Assembly (NCBI GenBank): GCA_023399035.1
Contig: JAEWQX010000228.1
Location: forward strand, 1-14,474
Direction of reading: 5' to 3'
Length of the DNA stretch: 14,474 nt
From: Bacillota bacterium
GTDB taxonomy: Bacteria > Bacillota > Clostridia > Clostridiales > Clostridiaceae
In this document: positions 13,440 to 14,474 of the stretch, in pieces
Numbering within the stretch: position 1 is the stretch's first letter
Layout of the letters: every line of letters starts with the position of its first letter
Program-made: the position numbers and the translations under genes
The notes under the pieces: generated by a model
Database searches by the model: none
Told to the model about the DNA's origin: nothing
The model's input: the letters and a program-made list of their open reading frames with translations, nothing else

Positions 13440-14474
13440 TTAAAAGTTTGGTTCATCTATATATATGTATCCATAAAGATAATTTGTATTATATATTTCT
13501 CTATAATTAAAGTATGATCCATGCCATGATGATTCAGATATATATACCTTTCCATTTTCTATCTTTTCAACAATAGCTACATGTCCACATCCACCTGAAT
13601 TAGGAAGTGAAGATTTCCAAACTGGAAGTGCTCCTACTTTTGGAGTCTGTCCATACTTGTACTTTCCTGTTCTTATATTTGCATTCCACCATTCATAAGC
13701 ATTTCCTGTAAAGCCTGCATCGTATGGAATATGACCTGTCATTTCCCATATACGTCCATATGCATACCATGTACAGTTTCCTACTATAGGCTTGCCACTG
13801 CTATTTGTAAATGGCGGTGATAATTTCGCCTTATAAAATATGTTGTCATCAGAATAATAATGTTTATTGTTCTTTTCAGGACCTGTAGTTCTAATTGGCC
13901 CTAACGTTATTGTCCCTGGAGTTGTAGCTAGCTTGGTAAAGCTTATCCACCTACTGCTTGCATAGCCTACCTTATTGTTATATTCAACTTTGTAAAAACC
14001 GTTTATTTCTTTTCCTATTACAGTTATTTTGCTGTTTTTAGGTATTGTAGTTATTATTGCTGCATCTGTTGATGGTTTTTCTCTCATATTTAAAGGACTG
14101 CTTTCCGTCACAACATATCCAGTTCTTCTTTCTTCTGAGCTGCCAGGTGATGTTATTTCTTCCTTGTCAAGTGCAGGAGTATTTATAGATGAGTCCATTT
14201 CAATTAGTGCCCCGCTATTGTCAAATTTGTACTCTTTTCCATCAATATTCACTTTACCTGTAACCATGGCTCCACTTGGCTCAAGATAATATTTCTTTCC
14301 ATTTAAAGTAAGCCATCCTGTTACCATAGCTCCGCTTGAATTCAAATAATACCACTTTCCATCAGTATCTTTAAACCATCCTATATCCATGGCTCCACTT
14401 GGACTTAAATGATACCATTTTCCATCGGTATCCTTAAGCCACCCTGTATCCATAGCTACACATGAACTTAAATG
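13440..14474 (-). CDS. Cell-wall hydrolase: choline-binding-type repeats, SH3b, CHAP domain (partial, N-terminus off the window)
   Basis: The 3' part of a probably secreted peptidoglycan hydrolase. The frame stays open to the right edge; the first visible ATG (14453) lies inside a repeat, since the codons before it read HLSSCVA and continue the repeat pattern, so the real start and any signal peptide are outside. Numbering from that Met: four cell-wall (choline)-binding repeats of about 20-21 aa end near residue 85, marked by SGAM.TGW and DGKWYYL motifs. A Ser/Glu linker follows, then an SH3b domain (about 112-172; PLNMREKPS, VGYASSRWI), a Thr/Pro linker, and a C-terminal CHAP domain (about 221-330) with nucleophile Cys227 in GNCTWYAYGR, His291 in GCGHVAIVEKI and acidic/polar residues in YISESSWHG. 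CHAP enzymes are amidases or endopeptidases that cut wall peptides. The product probably acts in wall turnover or as an autolysin. Confidence 0.92.
   Translation of the reverse strand, partial: HLSSCVAMDTGWLKDTDGKWYHLSPSGAMDIGWFKDTDGKWYYLNSSGAMVTGWLTLNGKKYYLEPSGAMVTGKVNIDGKEYKFDNSGALIEMDSSINTPALDKEEITSPGSSEERRTGYVVTESSPLNMREKPSTDAAIITTIPKNSKITVIGKEINGFYKVEYNNKVGYASSRWISFTKLATTPGTITLGPIRTTGPEKNNKHYYSDDNIFYKAKLSPPFTNSSGKPIVGNCTWYAYGRIWEMTGHIPYDAGFTGNAYEWWNANIRTGKYKYGQTPKVGALPVWKSSLPNSGGCGHVAIVEKIENGKVYISESSWHGSYFNYREIYNTNYLYGYIYIDEPNF
14196..14474 (-). repeat. Tandem 60-63 bp repeats encoding wall-binding modules
   Basis: About four and a half units code for choline-binding-type repeats. Adjacent units at the right share strings such as CCATCAGTATC/CCATCGGTATC and CCATGGCTCCACTTGG. 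The two rightmost units are the most alike (DTDGKWYHL, DTDGKWYYL), and the unit at the window edge has the variant SSCVAM in place of PSGAM. Confidence 0.8.

Noticed and set aside
1..14474. CRISPR arrays, insertion sequences, tRNA or rRNA genes, phage genes, toxin-antitoxin or defence cassettes.
   Set aside because: No array-like repeats with spacers, transposase motifs, cloverleaf sequences or defence-type domains were found on either strand.

Overview
The window comes from a low-GC Gram-positive anaerobe, most likely Clostridium sensu stricto. The reasons are very AT-rich spacers, strong AGGAGG-type ribosome sites, a single-chain pyruvate:ferredoxin oxidoreductase of clostridial length (1172 aa), a Firmicute-type topoisomerase III, and a cell-wall hydrolase carrying choline-binding-type repeats. 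The species cannot be fixed from the sequence alone.

Layout, left to right. The 3' end of an unknown + strand gene (1-146) converges on topB (minus, 213-2399) across a shared hairpin terminator. A non-coding stretch with weak signs of a decayed gene leads to ogt, a DNA alkyl-repair protein (plus, 2857-3351). A bidirectional terminator separates ogt from a minus-strand operon of two overlapping genes: a response regulator fused to a CheX-like phosphatase domain (GTG start, 4682-3807), then a stand-alone CheX (3825-3370). A gene-free AT-rich spacer of about 730 bp follows, then nifJ (minus, true start 8927). Divergent from nifJ is a cardiolipin synthase gene (plus, 9396-10955), which ends at a 15-bp-stem terminator and a degenerate heptamer repeat. 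A DeoR-family regulator (minus) and a Cof-type HAD phosphatase (plus) are divergently transcribed from a 231-bp spacer whose two predicted -35 boxes face each other in one inverted repeat. The window ends with a 93-aa orphan protein (plus) and the 3' part of a secreted CHAP-domain peptidoglycan hydrolase (minus), which runs off the right edge.

How the genes relate. This is mostly a row of independent housekeeping units: DNA topology and repair, central anaerobic carbon metabolism, membrane lipid synthesis, sugar-phosphate turnover and wall remodelling. The only clear operon is the pair of CheX-type genes. The DeoR/HAD pair may be co-regulated. I see no defence system, prophage, insertion sequence, CRISPR array, tRNA or rRNA. 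The points most worth checking are the double CheX operon, the palindromes on the nifJ and response-regulator promoters, the orphan 93-aa gene, and the misleading starts of nifJ, cls and the wall hydrolase.
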